Assembly: GCA_964478415.1 (NCBI GenBank)
Contig: CAYZII010000004.1
Location: forward strand, 1 to 64,000
DNA from: Sulfuricystis sp964478415
Lineage (GTDB): Bacteria > Pseudomonadota > Gammaproteobacteria > Burkholderiales > Rhodocyclaceae
Length of the DNA: 64,000 nt
Reading direction: 5' to 3'
The notes under the pieces are model-generated. The model was not told where the DNA came from. It saw only the letters and a program-made list of their open reading frames with translations, and made no database searches. A program made the translations under genes and the position numbers. Of the stretch, positions 8,320 through 16,465 are shown in pieces. Numbering within the stretch: position 1 is the stretch's first letter; each line of letters starts with the position of its first letter.

Positions 8320-8582
8320 ACACCGTCGAGCTGATCCGCGCCCGCCTGGCGACACTTTCTCCCAGCGAACTCGACATCCGTGACGACAGCGCGCAGCATG
8401 CCGGGCACGCCGGCAGCAAAGAAGGCGGTCATTACGCGATCCGGATCGTCGCGCCCTGCTTCGCCGGCCTGTCGACATTGCAACGTCACCGGCTGGTGTA
8501 TGATGCCATCGGCGATTTGCGTGCGCAGCGCATTCATGCGTTGAGCATCGTTGCGAAAACCCCCGAAGAAACCCGTCCCTGA
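8316..8582 (+). CDS. bolA: BolA family protein
   Basis: BolA-like protein of 88 residues. The family partners monothiol glutaredoxins in iron-sulfur cluster trafficking and also influences cell shape and envelope genes. The core has HAGHAGSKEGGHYAIRIV, with the histidine cluster used for cluster ligation, followed by RHRLVYDAIGDL and the HALSI ending. It overlaps yciI by four bases and is the last gene of the yciB-yciI-bolA run. Confidence 0.92.
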   Translation: MNTVELIRARLATLSPSELDIRDDSAQHAGHAGSKEGGHYAIRIVAPCFAGLSTLQRHRLVYDAIGDLRAQRIHALSIVAKTPEETRP

Positions 8583-8603
8583 TTTTTACCTGGAAGACCT
8601 CTC

Positions 8604-9374
8604 ATGAAACGCTCCCTACTCCCCTTAGCCTTTCTGTTTGCTTCCGCCACCGCCCTGGCTGCCGATCCGATCGCCAAGGTGAATGGCAAACCCATTCCGT
8701 CGAGCCGCGCCGAGGTGCTGCTCGCTCATCAACTCGCCCAAGGCCAGACCAAGACACCGGAACTCGAAAAAGCCGTCAAGGAAGAACTGGTGCGCCGCGA
8801 AGTGCTGGCCCAGGCCGCTAGCGCCAAGGGGTTTGACAAGAAACCCGACGTGCAGGCACAGATGGATCTAGCACGCCAGGGCGTGCTGATCGGCGCCTAT
8901 CTGAACGACTACGCGAAGTCGGTCAAGATCGGCGACGAGGAGATCAAGAAGGAATACGACGCGATCAAGAATGCGCTCGGGGACAAGGAATACAAGGCCC
9001 GTCACATCCTCGTCGACAAGGAAGAGGAAGCCAAGGACATCATCGCCAAGCTGAAAGCCGGCCAGAAATTCGAGGACCTGGCCAAGGTCTCGAAGGACCC
9101 CGGATCCAAGGACAAGGGCGGCGAACTCGGCTGGGCGAACAAGGCCAGTTACGTCGCGCCCTTCGCCGATGCGCTCGTCAAGCTCGGCAAGGGCAAGTTC
9201 ACTGAAACGCCGGTGCAAAGCAATTTCGGCTGGCATGTGATCCAGCTCGACGACGTGCGCGAACTGAAGGCCCCGCCGCTCGACGAGGTGAAGCCGCAGA
9301 TCGTCCAGCGGCTGCGCCAGCAGGCCGTCGAGAAACACATCCTCGATCTGCGCGCGAAAGCCAAGGTCGAATGA
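8604..9374 (+). CDS. Periplasmic parvulin-type peptidyl-prolyl isomerase
   Basis: Exported folding helper of 256 residues, with a signal peptide (about residues 1-20, ending ALAADP), an N-terminal chaperone-like helical part and one parvulin domain (about residues 130-225). The parvulin signature is visible as ARHILV, then the GGELGW turn, then the NFGWHVIQL strand. It resembles the PrsA/PpiC group rather than SurA, because there is only one isomerase domain. A second reading is a PpiD-like protein, but there is no membrane anchor beyond the signal peptide. A hairpin containing a copy of the dispersed repeat follows directly. Confidence 0.88.
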   Translation: MKRSLLPLAFLFASATALAADPIAKVNGKPIPSSRAEVLLAHQLAQGQTKTPELEKAVKEELVRREVLAQAASAKGFDKKPDVQAQMDLARQGVLIGAYLNDYAKSVKIGDEEIKKEYDAIKNALGDKEYKARHILVDKEEEAKDIIAKLKAGQKFEDLAKVSKDPGSKDKGGELGWANKASYVAPFADALVKLGKGKFTETPVQSNFGWHVIQLDDVRELKAPPLDEVKPQIVQRLRQQAVEKHILDLRAKAKVE

Positions 9375-9399
9375 AACTCGGCGCTGGCGGCACGGCACC
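9373..9399 (-). repeat. Dispersed repeat, copy 4 (intergenic)
   Basis: It matches the consensus core fully and starts within the stop codon of the parvulin gene. It forms the left arm of the hairpin listed next. Confidence 0.8.
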
Positions 9400-9418
9400 C
9401 GTTGCCGCCAGCGTGAGT
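9376..9418. terminator. Hairpin downstream of the parvulin gene
   Basis: CGCTGGCGGCA at 9382-9392 pairs perfectly with TGCCGCCAGCG at 9403-9413. ACTC and GAGT extend the stem after a small internal loop. It could stop transcription from the upstream gene, but no T-run follows. It may therefore be only a structured repeat or a rho-associated 3' end. Confidence 0.45.
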
Positions 9419-9428
9419 CGAAACGCCC

Positions 9429-10256
9429 ATGTTCGATGCCTGGCGCAAATGGCGGTTACGGCACGCCGCCGGGCAACTTCCCATCACCGACGCACAATGG
9501 CAGGAAGCCGAATGGCACCTGCCGTTTCTCGACCGGCTGAGCGCTGACGAGCGGCAACGACTGCGCGGCTTGGCCCGCGAGTTTATCGCCAGCAAGGAAT
9601 GGAGCGGCGCCCAGGGTCTGCGGCTCACCGCCGGGATTCAGCTGTCGATTGCATTACAAGCCTGCCTGCCGATTCTGAACCTCGGCCTCGACTGGTATGA
9701 CGGCTGGGTGGGCATCGTCGTCTACCCCGGTGACTTCGTGATCCCGCGTCGCGTCGTCGATGCTGACGGCATCGTGCATGAATACCACGACCCCGTGCTC
9801 GGCGAAGCCTGGGAAGACGGGCCGGTGCTATTGTCGTGGTTCGACGATCCGGGCGAACCAGGCGATGTCAGCATCGTCATCCATGAATTCGCTCACAAGC
9901 TCGACATGACCAATGGCGCGGTCGATGGCATGCCACGCCTGCATCAAGGCATGTCAGCCGCTGACTGGCGTGCTGCCTTCTTGCCCGCATACGAAGATTT
10001 CTGCGCACGCGTCGAGCAAGGTGAAGAAACCGACATCGACCCTTACGCAGCCGAGCATCCGAGCGAATTCTTCGCCGTGACGAGTGAAGTCTTTTTCGAA
10101 GCCCCCGCGCTGCTGAACACCACCTACCCCGCCGTCTATCGGCAATTGAGCGCGTTCTATCGTCAGGATCCGCTCGGCGGAAAATCTCTCGATGTTGCGT
10201 CGCAGCATTTTCAAGGTCAGAATACCGCCCACGTTCGCACCGAGTCCGAGCCATGA
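9429..10256 (+). CDS. mtfA: MtfA family zinc metallopeptidase
   Basis: Zinc peptidase of the M90 family, 275 residues. In Escherichia coli MtfA binds the repressor Mlc and so affects glucose uptake genes; it also has aminopeptidase activity. The zinc site HEFAHKLD is seen near residue 150, with a downstream glutamate in PSEFFAVTSEVFFE. The N-terminal helix MFDAWRKWRLR and the FLDRLSADERQRLRGLA stretch are typical. Its end overlaps the start of the following gene by four bases. Confidence 0.92.
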   Translation: MFDAWRKWRLRHAAGQLPITDAQWQEAEWHLPFLDRLSADERQRLRGLAREFIASKEWSGAQGLRLTAGIQLSIALQACLPILNLGLDWYDGWVGIVVYPGDFVIPRRVVDADGIVHEYHDPVLGEAWEDGPVLLSWFDDPGEPGDVSIVIHEFAHKLDMTNGAVDGMPRLHQGMSAADWRAAFLPAYEDFCARVEQGEETDIDPYAAEHPSEFFAVTSEVFFEAPALLNTTYPAVYRQLSAFYRQDPLGGKSLDVASQHFQGQNTAHVRTESEP

Positions 10257-11665
10257 GCCAAGATTTCATCGACACGATCGAAAACCGCACTTTCGACGAG
10301 ATCCAGGTCGGCGATTCCGCCACGCTAACGCGCACGCTGCGTGCCGAAGACATCCAGATGTTCGCGATCATTTCCGGCGACATGAACCCGACCCACGTCG
10401 ATCCGGAATATGCGCGCTCCTCGCAGTTTCGCGAAGTCGTCGGTCATGGCATGTGGGGAGCGATGCTATTCTCGAACATTCTCGGCACGCAGTTTCCCGG
10501 CCCGGGCACCGTCTATGTCGATCAGAACCTGCATTTCGACCGCGCCGTGCGCATCGGCGACACACTCACCGCCACCGTCACCTGCAGCCGCAAGTTCCCA
10601 CACCACCATCACATCCTGTTCGATTGCCGCTGCACTAACCAGGATGGCGAGCTGGTCATCAGCGGCACGGCGGAGGTGATCGCGCCGACCGAAAAGATCA
10701 GGCGCGCCAAGGTGCCGCTGCCGGAAATCAGACTCTCGGCAACGAGAACCGCCCGCTACGAGCACCTGCTGGAGATCACACAGGGGCTGACGCCCATCGC
10801 GATGGCCGTGGTGCACCCCTGTGATGCCGAATCGCTGAAAGGAGCGCTGCTAGCGCGCGATCGCGGTCTGATCGAACCGACACTGGTCGGTCCGGAAAAG
10901 CGCATCCGGGCACTCGCCGACGAGCTCGGGCTGAATCTGTCCGGCTGCCAGTTCCTCGACGTGCCGCACAGTCATGCCGCGGCGGAAGCCGGCGTGGCCC
11001 TGGCGCGCGAAGGTCTCGTCGAGGCGCTGATGAAAGGCTCGCTGCATACCGACGAGCTGATGAGCGAAGTGGTCAACAAGGCCACGGGACTACGCACCGA
11101 CCGGCGCATCAGCCATGTCTTCCTAATGGATGTGCCGACCTATCCTCGTCCGCTGTTGATCACCGATGCCGCCGTCAACATCGCACCCGATCTCGAAACC
11201 AAAATCCACATCGTGCAAAACGCGATCGACCTTGCGCGTATGCTGAAGATTCCCGAGCCAAAAGTGGCGATTCTTGCAGCAGTCGAAACCGTCAACCCAA
11301 AAATGCAGGCCACCCTCGATGCCGCCGCATTGTGCAAGATGGCCGACCGCGGACAGATCAAGGGCGGCATCCTCGATGGCCCGCTCGCCTTCGACAACGC
11401 GATCTCGGTCGTTGCCGCGCGCACCAAGGGTATCAAGTCGCCGGTCGCCGGCCAGGCCGATATCCTGCTCGTGCCAGACATCGAATCGGGCAACATGCTC
11501 GCCAAGCAACTCGAATATCTCGCCGATGCGCTTGCCGCCGGCATCGTGCTCGGCGCGCGCGTGCCGATCGTACTCACCAGCCGTGCCGATTCGGCGCAGA
11601 CGCGCACCGCCTCGACCGCGATCGCGGTCGTGATGGCCCATTGCAAGCGTGTCAACTGCCGATGA
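10253..11665 (+). CDS. Bifunctional MaoC hydratase / phosphate acyltransferase
   Basis: Two-domain protein of 470 residues. Residues 1-150 form a MaoC-like hot-dog hydratase with the DMNPTHVDPEYA motif. Residues 160-470 form a phosphate acetyl/butyryltransferase (PTA_PTB) domain with TDAAVNIAPDLETK and the GPLAFDNAIS segment. The hydratase would act on enoyl-CoA or a related acyl-CoA, and the second domain would convert acyl-CoA plus phosphate to acyl-phosphate. The acetate kinase gene starts 9 bases after the stop, which supports an acyl-CoA to ATP route. The chain length of the acyl substrate is unknown. Confidence 0.9.
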   Translation: MSQDFIDTIENRTFDEIQVGDSATLTRTLRAEDIQMFAIISGDMNPTHVDPEYARSSQFREVVGHGMWGAMLFSNILGTQFPGPGTVYVDQNLHFDRAVRIGDTLTATVTCSRKFPHHHHILFDCRCTNQDGELVISGTAEVIAPTEKIRRAKVPLPEIRLSATRTARYEHLLEITQGLTPIAMAVVHPCDAESLKGALLARDRGLIEPTLVGPEKRIRALADELGLNLSGCQFLDVPHSHAAAEAGVALAREGLVEALMKGSLHTDELMSEVVNKATGLRTDRRISHVFLMDVPTYPRPLLITDAAVNIAPDLETKIHIVQNAIDLARMLKIPEPKVAILAAVETVNPKMQATLDAAALCKMADRGQIKGGILDGPLAFDNAISVVAARTKGIKSPVAGQADILLVPDIESGNMLAKQLEYLADALAAGIVLGARVPIVLTSRADSAQTRTASTAIAVVMAHCKRVNCR

Positions 11666-11674
11666 GTGTGCGGC

Positions 11675-12859
11675 ATGGCTGACGTTCTGCTGACTCTCAA
11701 TGCCGGCTCCTCCTCGATCAAGTTCGCACTGTTTCGACTGGAAGACCCCCTGCCGGCCCAGCCCGAACTTTCCGGCCAGATCGACGGCATCGGTGCAACA
11801 CCTCATTTGAAGGCAATGGATGCGCAAGGCCGCGTACTCGACGATGACGACCTGGCGATCACAGGCGATGATGGCCAGCACCGCGCCGCACTCGCGCATC
11901 TCATCACCTGGCTGCACGACCATGAAGCCGGCTGGCGCATCGTCGGTGTGGGTCATCGCGTCGTGCATGGCGGGCAGGATTACGCGCAGCCGATCCGGCT
12001 CGACGATGCGCATCTTGCCCGTCTCAAGGCATTCATCCCGCTGGCGCCCTTGCATCAGCCGCACAATCTTGCTGGCATCGAAGCGATGCGCGCCGCCCTG
12101 CCCGGCATTCCACAAGTCGCCTGCTTCGACACCGCCTTCCATCGCAGCCAGCCACCGATCGCGCAACTGTTCGCGTTGCCGCGACGGATCACCGCAATGG
12201 GGGTGCGCCGCTACGGCTTCCATGGCCTTTCCTACGAATACATCGCCCAAGCCTTGCCACGCTACCTACCACCGGAAAAAGCCGACGGCCGCGTGATCGT
12301 CGCCCACCTGGGCAACGGCGCCTCGCTTTGCGCGCTACTCGGCCGCAAGAGCCAGGCGACGACGATGGGCTTCACCGCGCTCGAAGGGCTGATGATGGGC
12401 ACGCGCTGCGGTAGCCTCGATCCCGGCGTACTGCTCTATCTGATCGACTACCACGGGATGGACAGCGCCGCCCTGACGCGGCTGCTCTACCAGGAATCGG
12501 GACTGCTTGGCGTCTCCGGCCTCAGCCAAGACATGCGCACCCTGCTCGCTTCCGACCGCCTCGAAGCCAGAGAGGCCATCGACCTCTTCTGCTACCGGAT
12601 CGTGCGCGAGATCGGCTCGCTGGCGGCAGCGCTCGGCGGCCTAGATGCGCTGGTCTTCACCGGTGGCATCGGCGAACACGCCGCACCGGTGCGCGAAAAA
12701 GTCTGCATGGCACTGGCGTGGCTCGGTCTGGAATTCGATCCTGCTGCCAATACTACACGTGCCCAGCGTATCTCGACGACAACCAGCCGCATCGCCACAC
12801 TGGTGATCCCGACCAACGAGGAATGGATGATCGCGCGACACACCGCCGCACTGCTGTAA
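11675..12859 (+). CDS. ackA: Acetate/butyrate-type kinase
   Basis: ASKHA-fold kinase of 394 residues that interconverts acetyl-phosphate and ADP with acetate and ATP. The N-terminal signature LLTLNAGSSSIKFALF is clear, with GHRVVHGG, the HLGNGASLCAL loop and the FTGGIGEHA motif downstream. The ATG at 11675 is preferred over a GTG nine bases upstream because it gives MADVLLTLNAG. It is probably co-transcribed with the MaoC-Pta gene. Together they could recover ATP from acetyl-CoA or another short acyl-CoA. Confidence 0.92.
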   Translation: MADVLLTLNAGSSSIKFALFRLEDPLPAQPELSGQIDGIGATPHLKAMDAQGRVLDDDDLAITGDDGQHRAALAHLITWLHDHEAGWRIVGVGHRVVHGGQDYAQPIRLDDAHLARLKAFIPLAPLHQPHNLAGIEAMRAALPGIPQVACFDTAFHRSQPPIAQLFALPRRITAMGVRRYGFHGLSYEYIAQALPRYLPPEKADGRVIVAHLGNGASLCALLGRKSQATTMGFTALEGLMMGTRCGSLDPGVLLYLIDYHGMDSAALTRLLYQESGLLGVSGLSQDMRTLLASDRLEAREAIDLFCYRIVREIGSLAAALGGLDALVFTGGIGEHAAPVREKVCMALAWLGLEFDPAANTTRAQRISTTTSRIATLVIPTNEEWMIARHTAALL

Positions 12860-12889
12860 CACCTCGGACTCGAGCCAGAGGGACGGGCC

Positions 12890-12895
12890 TATAAT
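12890..12895 (+). promoter_or_regulatory. Probable -10 box of prfC
   Basis: A perfect TATAAT lies 28 bases ahead of the prfC ATG, in the short gap after ackA. No convincing -35 hexamer sits at the expected distance, so the call rests on the -10 box and its position. Confidence 0.4.
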
Positions 12896-12923
12896 TCGCC
12901 CCTTTTTTCACAGTCGTTCCGCC

Positions 12924-14510
12924 ATGTCGAAACTCGCCCACGAGATCGCCCGCCGTCGCACTTTCGCGATCATTTCTCACCCGGACGCCGGCAAGACGAC
13001 GCTGACCGAGAAGCTCTTGTGGTTTGGCGGCGCGATCCAGGTCGCCGGCGAGGTGCGGGCGCGCAAAGCAGCCCGCCATGCGACCTCGGACTGGATGGAG
13101 CTGGAGAAGCAGCGCGGTATTTCGGTGACCAGCTCGGTGATGCAGTTTCCCTACCGCGAGTGCATGATCAACCTGCTCGACACTCCCGGCCATGAAGACT
13201 TCTCCGAGGACACTTATCGCACGCTGACTGCCGTCGATTCGGCGGTGATGGTGATCGACTCGGTCAATGGCGTCGAAGCGCAGACAATCAAACTGCTCAA
13301 CGTCTGCCGGTTGCGCGCCACACCGATCCTCACCTTCATCAACAAGCTCGACCGCGAGGGGCGCGCGCCGATCGATCTCATCGACGAGATCGAAGAGGTG
13401 CTGAAGATCCAGTGCGCGCCGATGACCTGGCCGATCGGCATGGGCAAGAGTTTCCGTGGCGTCTATGACCTCTACGACGATTGCGTCTACTTCTTCGACC
13501 CGCAGGCCGAGAAAGGCACAGCACGCATCATCGAACGGCTCGACAACCCCGAACTCGACGCACTGCTTGGCTTTCAGGCCGAAGAATTACGCGCTGAGGT
13601 GGAGCTGGTAAAAGGCGCTTCGCATTCCTTCGATAAAGAGGCTTACCTTGCAAGCCGGCAGACGCCGGTGTTCTTCGGCTCGGCGATCAACAACTTCGGT
13701 GTGCAGGCCTTGCTCGATGCGTTGGTCGATCTGTCGCCACCGCCAAAGCCGCGTGCGGCGATCAGCAATGGCAGCGAGCGGATGGTCGAACCGCTGGAGC
13801 CGAAATTCACCGGCTTCGTCTTCAAGATCCAGGCCAACATGGACCCGAAACACCGCGACCGCATCGCCTTCGTGCGCGTCTGCTCCGGCCATTACACGCG
13901 CGGCATCAAGCTGAAGCAATTGTCGACCAGCAAGACGCTGGCGGTGAATAACGCGATCACCTTCATGGCACAGGACAGGAGCACCACGGATGAAGCCTGG
14001 CCCGGCGACATCATCGGCATTCCGAACCACGGTACCGTCGTGCTCGGCGACACCTTCAGTGAAGGCGAAGACCTGAAATTCACCGGCATCCCGTGCTTCG
14101 CGCCGGAACACTTCCGCCGTGCCCAGATCAGGAATCCGATGAAGATCAAGCAATTGCAAAAAGGCCTGCAACAGCTCGCCGAGGAAGGCGCGACCCAATT
14201 GTTCAAGCCCTTGCACGGCAACGATCTGATTCTCGGCGCGGTGGGGCTGCTGCAATTCGACGTCGTCGCCCACCGGCTGGAGCACGAATATGGCGTCGAC
14301 TGCGTCTTCGAGCCGGTGAATGTCGCCACGGCACGCTGGCTGCGCGGTTCTGAGAACGCACTGAAGGCGTTGATCGACAAGGCACCGGCGAACATCGCGA
14401 TCGATGGCGCCGGCGACTATGTCTATCTCGCGCCCAACCGCGTCAATCTGCAGATGACGCAGGAACGCCATCCCGAGATCACGTTCCTGGAGACCCGGGA
14501 AATTCACTGA
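12924..14510 (+). CDS. prfC: Peptide chain release factor 3
   Basis: Translational GTPase of 528 residues that removes RF1 and RF2 from the ribosome after termination. G motifs are seen: G1 SHPDAGKTTL near residue 20, G3 DTPGHEDFSEDTYR, and G4 NKLDRE. An EF-G-like domain follows. The length is typical. It lies just upstream of prfB, the gene for one of the factors it recycles. The short gap carries a perfect TATAAT at 14520-14525, so prfB may have its own promoter. Confidence 0.96.
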   Translation: MSKLAHEIARRRTFAIISHPDAGKTTLTEKLLWFGGAIQVAGEVRARKAARHATSDWMELEKQRGISVTSSVMQFPYRECMINLLDTPGHEDFSEDTYRTLTAVDSAVMVIDSVNGVEAQTIKLLNVCRLRATPILTFINKLDREGRAPIDLIDEIEEVLKIQCAPMTWPIGMGKSFRGVYDLYDDCVYFFDPQAEKGTARIIERLDNPELDALLGFQAEELRAEVELVKGASHSFDKEAYLASRQTPVFFGSAINNFGVQALLDALVDLSPPPKPRAAISNGSERMVEPLEPKFTGFVFKIQANMDPKHRDRIAFVRVCSGHYTRGIKLKQLSTSKTLAVNNAITFMAQDRSTTDEAWPGDIIGIPNHGTVVLGDTFSEGEDLKFTGIPCFAPEHFRRAQIRNPMKIKQLQKGLQQLAEEGATQLFKPLHGNDLILGAVGLLQFDVVAHRLEHEYGVDCVFEPVNVATARWLRGSENALKALIDKAPANIAIDGAGDYVYLAPNRVNLQMTQERHPEITFLETREIH

Positions 14511-14519
14511 TCCCGTCGC

Positions 14520-14525
14520 TATAAT
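14520..14525 (+). promoter_or_regulatory. Probable -10 box of prfB
   Basis: TATAAT stands 29 bases ahead of the prfB ATG. A matching -35 hexamer is not evident, so this is a tentative promoter. Confidence 0.4.
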
Positions 14526-14553
14526 CCGATCCTCATGATTCTGAAAGAATTCC

Positions 14554-15658
14554 ATGGAAGCTGAACGCCTCAACGCCGTCACCCACCGCATCGCCGACCT
14601 CGAAGCCCGCGGCGATCAACTGCGGAGGTATCTTTGACTTCGACGCGAAGTCCGAGAAGCTCGCCGAAATCGATCGTCTGATGGAGGACCCCGGCATCTG
14701 GAACGATGCCGAACGCGCCCAAAGCTTGGGCAAGGAAAAGAAATCCCTCGAAGCCGTCGTGCTCACGCTGGAAAACGTCAAGCGTTCGCTCGCCGATGCG
14801 CGCGAACTGCTCGAAATGGCCAAGGCGGAAGACGACGAGGCGACGCTGGCCGGTATCGAGGCCGATCTGGCCAAGGTCGAAGCTCAGGTGGCTGAGCTCG
14901 AGTTCCGCCGCATGTTCTCGAATCCGGCCGATCCAAACAACTGCTTCATCGACATCCAGGCCGGCGCGGGCGGCACCGAGGCCTGCGACTGGGCCGCGAT
15001 GCTGCTGCGCCAGTATCTGAAATACTGCGAGAAGAAAGGCTTCAAGACCGAAATCCTCGAACAGACCGATGGCGACGTCGCCGGTATCCGCAGCGCGACG
15101 ATCAAGGTCGAGGGAGATTACGCCTATGGCTTCCTGCGCACCGAGACCGGCGTGCATCGCCTGGTGCGGAAATCCCCGTTCGATTCATCCGGAGGCCGGC
15201 ACACCAGCTTCGCCAGCATCTACGTCTATCCGGAAATCGATGACTCGATCGAGGTCGAGATCAATCCCGCCGATCTGCGCATCGACACTTTCCGGGCGTC
15301 AGGTGCCGGCGGCCAGCACATCAACAAGACCGATTCGGCGGTGCGTATCACGCACATCCCGACCGGCATCGTCGTGCAATGCCAGAACGACCGATCGCAG
15401 CACAAGAACCGCGCCGAGGCGATGGCGATGCTCAAATCACGCCTCTATGAGCTCGAAATGCGCAAGCGCCGCGAGGAGGCCGACAAGCTCGAAGCACAGA
15501 AGACCGACGTCGGCTGGGGTCATCAGATCCGCAGTTATGTGCTCGACCAGAGCCGCATCAAGGACCTGCGCACCGGCGTCGAGATTTCCAACACGCAGAA
15601 GGTGCTCGACGGCGATCTCGACCCATTCATCGAGGCGAGTCTCAAACAGGGTGTCTGA
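14554..15658 (+). CDS. prfB: Peptide chain release factor 2, with programmed +1 frameshift
   Basis: RF2 reads UGA and UAA and triggers peptide release. The gene is in two frames. An ATG at 14554 opens a 27-codon segment (MEAERLNAVT...) ending in an in-frame TGA at 14635-14637. Reading continues in the +1 frame from 14636 as DFDAKSEK to 15658. The shift site is AGG TAT CTT TGA C, the classical autoregulatory RF2 slippery site with the AGG Shine-Dalgarno-like stimulator. The full product is about 367 residues. It has the stop-recognition SPF near residue 200 (KSPFDSSGG) and the catalytic GGQ in GAGGQHINKTDS. It is not a pseudogene. Confidence 0.96.
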
Positions 15659-15728
15659 AAGTGCCGCCCTGCGGGCGTCCAGCCAGTTTGGCTTCGCCCA
15701 GGGAACTCACCTGCCGGCGCACAGGCGC

Positions 15729-15754
15729 GTTGTCGGCGCTGGCGGGACGGCAGC
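15729..15754 (-). repeat. Dispersed repeat, copy 5 (intergenic)
   Basis: The core matches the consensus fully. It lies between prfB and the antitoxin gene, three bases upstream of the first operator half-site. The NTTTCG extension is replaced by CAAC. Confidence 0.7.
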
Positions 15755-15756
15755 GG

Positions 15757-15787
15757 TTGTGACACAATAAAAAAAATTGTGTCACGA
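15757..15787. promoter_or_regulatory. Tandem palindromic operators of the toxin-antitoxin operon
   Basis: TTGTGACACAA (15757-15767) is a perfect palindrome and TTGTGTCACGA (15777-15787) is a near-perfect second copy. Their centres are 20 bases apart. Together they also form a 10-bp inverted repeat (GTGACACAAT and ATTGTGTCAC) around seven A residues. The pair ends 10 bases before the antitoxin ATG, the expected place for autorepression by a Phd-type antitoxin. The binding protein is inferred from position. Confidence 0.65.
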
Positions 15788-15797
15788 GGAACGAAGG

Positions 15798-16031
15798 ATG
15801 CGCACCGTCACCATCCGCGAGGCCCGCGAAGGGCTTTCGCATCCCGAACAGCTCTTTGCCGGCACCGACGAGGTGATCGTCACCCGGCGGGGCGAGCCGA
15901 TCGCGCGCATTTTGCCGATAACGCCGACCAGGCCGAGATTTCGCTCGCTGGCGGCGTTTCGCGCCAGCCAGAAACCGCTCGATCCCCCGCTTTCGAAAAC
16001 CGTGGTCGAAGATCGGGAAGATCGTTGCTGA
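15798..16031 (+). CDS. Type II antitoxin, Phd/YefM-like
   Basis: Small protein of 77 residues resembling Phd/YefM antitoxins. The N-terminal half (MRTVTIREAREGLSHPEQLFAGTDEVIVTRRGEP, interrupted by few loops) gives the DNA-binding fold with the typical VTRRGEPIARILP core. The C-terminal part would wrap the toxin. The ATG at 15798 is chosen because AGGA and GAAGG sequences lie upstream. The toxin gene overlaps its stop by one base. It likely represses its own operon through the operators just upstream. Confidence 0.85.
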   Translation: MRTVTIREAREGLSHPEQLFAGTDEVIVTRRGEPIARILPITPTRPRFRSLAAFRASQKPLDPPLSKTVVEDREDRC

Positions 16032-16456
16032 TGATCTATATCGATACCAGCGCACTCGTCAAACGCTACATAGAAGAACCTTTCAGCAGCGATGTCGATG
16101 TGCTACTCGAAAGCAGCCCGGTCGCCATCAGTCACTTGAGCATCATCGAGGTGCGCTGCGCACTGGCGCGCCGACGCCGCAACCGTGAAATCGACGCGCT
16201 GCGCGAGAGCCAGGTGAATGCCGAACTGGCCGCCGATATTCAGACGGGGAGTTTGCGCCTATACGACATTGGCGCTGCCCACTTCACAGCCGCCTATCAC
16301 CTGATCGGTCGCTTGGCCGAGTTCCCGCTGCGCACCCTCGATGCTTTGCATCTGGCGATCGCCGAGCAAATCCAGGCCACCGCCTTCGCCACCGCCGACA
16401 GAATCCAGGCCGACGCTGCCGCAGCGCTTGGCCTCACCGTTCATCGTTTCTACTGA
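16031..16456 (+). CDS. PIN-domain ribonuclease toxin, VapC-like
   Basis: Toxin of 141 residues with a PIN nuclease domain. Acidic residues expected to bind magnesium are present: D in MIYIDTSALVKRY (residue 5), E in the SIIEVRCALARR segment, and D in TLDALHLAIAE near residue 103. A fourth acidic residue may lie in ATADRIQADAA. VapC toxins cleave specific tRNA or rRNA sites and are held inactive by the antitoxin. The pair sits between prfB and lysS, genes that are often direct neighbours, which suggests a later insertion. Confidence 0.88.
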   Translation: MIYIDTSALVKRYIEEPFSSDVDVLLESSPVAISHLSIIEVRCALARRRRNREIDALRESQVNAELAADIQTGSLRLYDIGAAHFTAAYHLIGRLAEFPLRTLDALHLAIAEQIQATAFATADRIQADAAAALGLTVHRFY

Positions 16457-16465
16457 AAGCCAATC

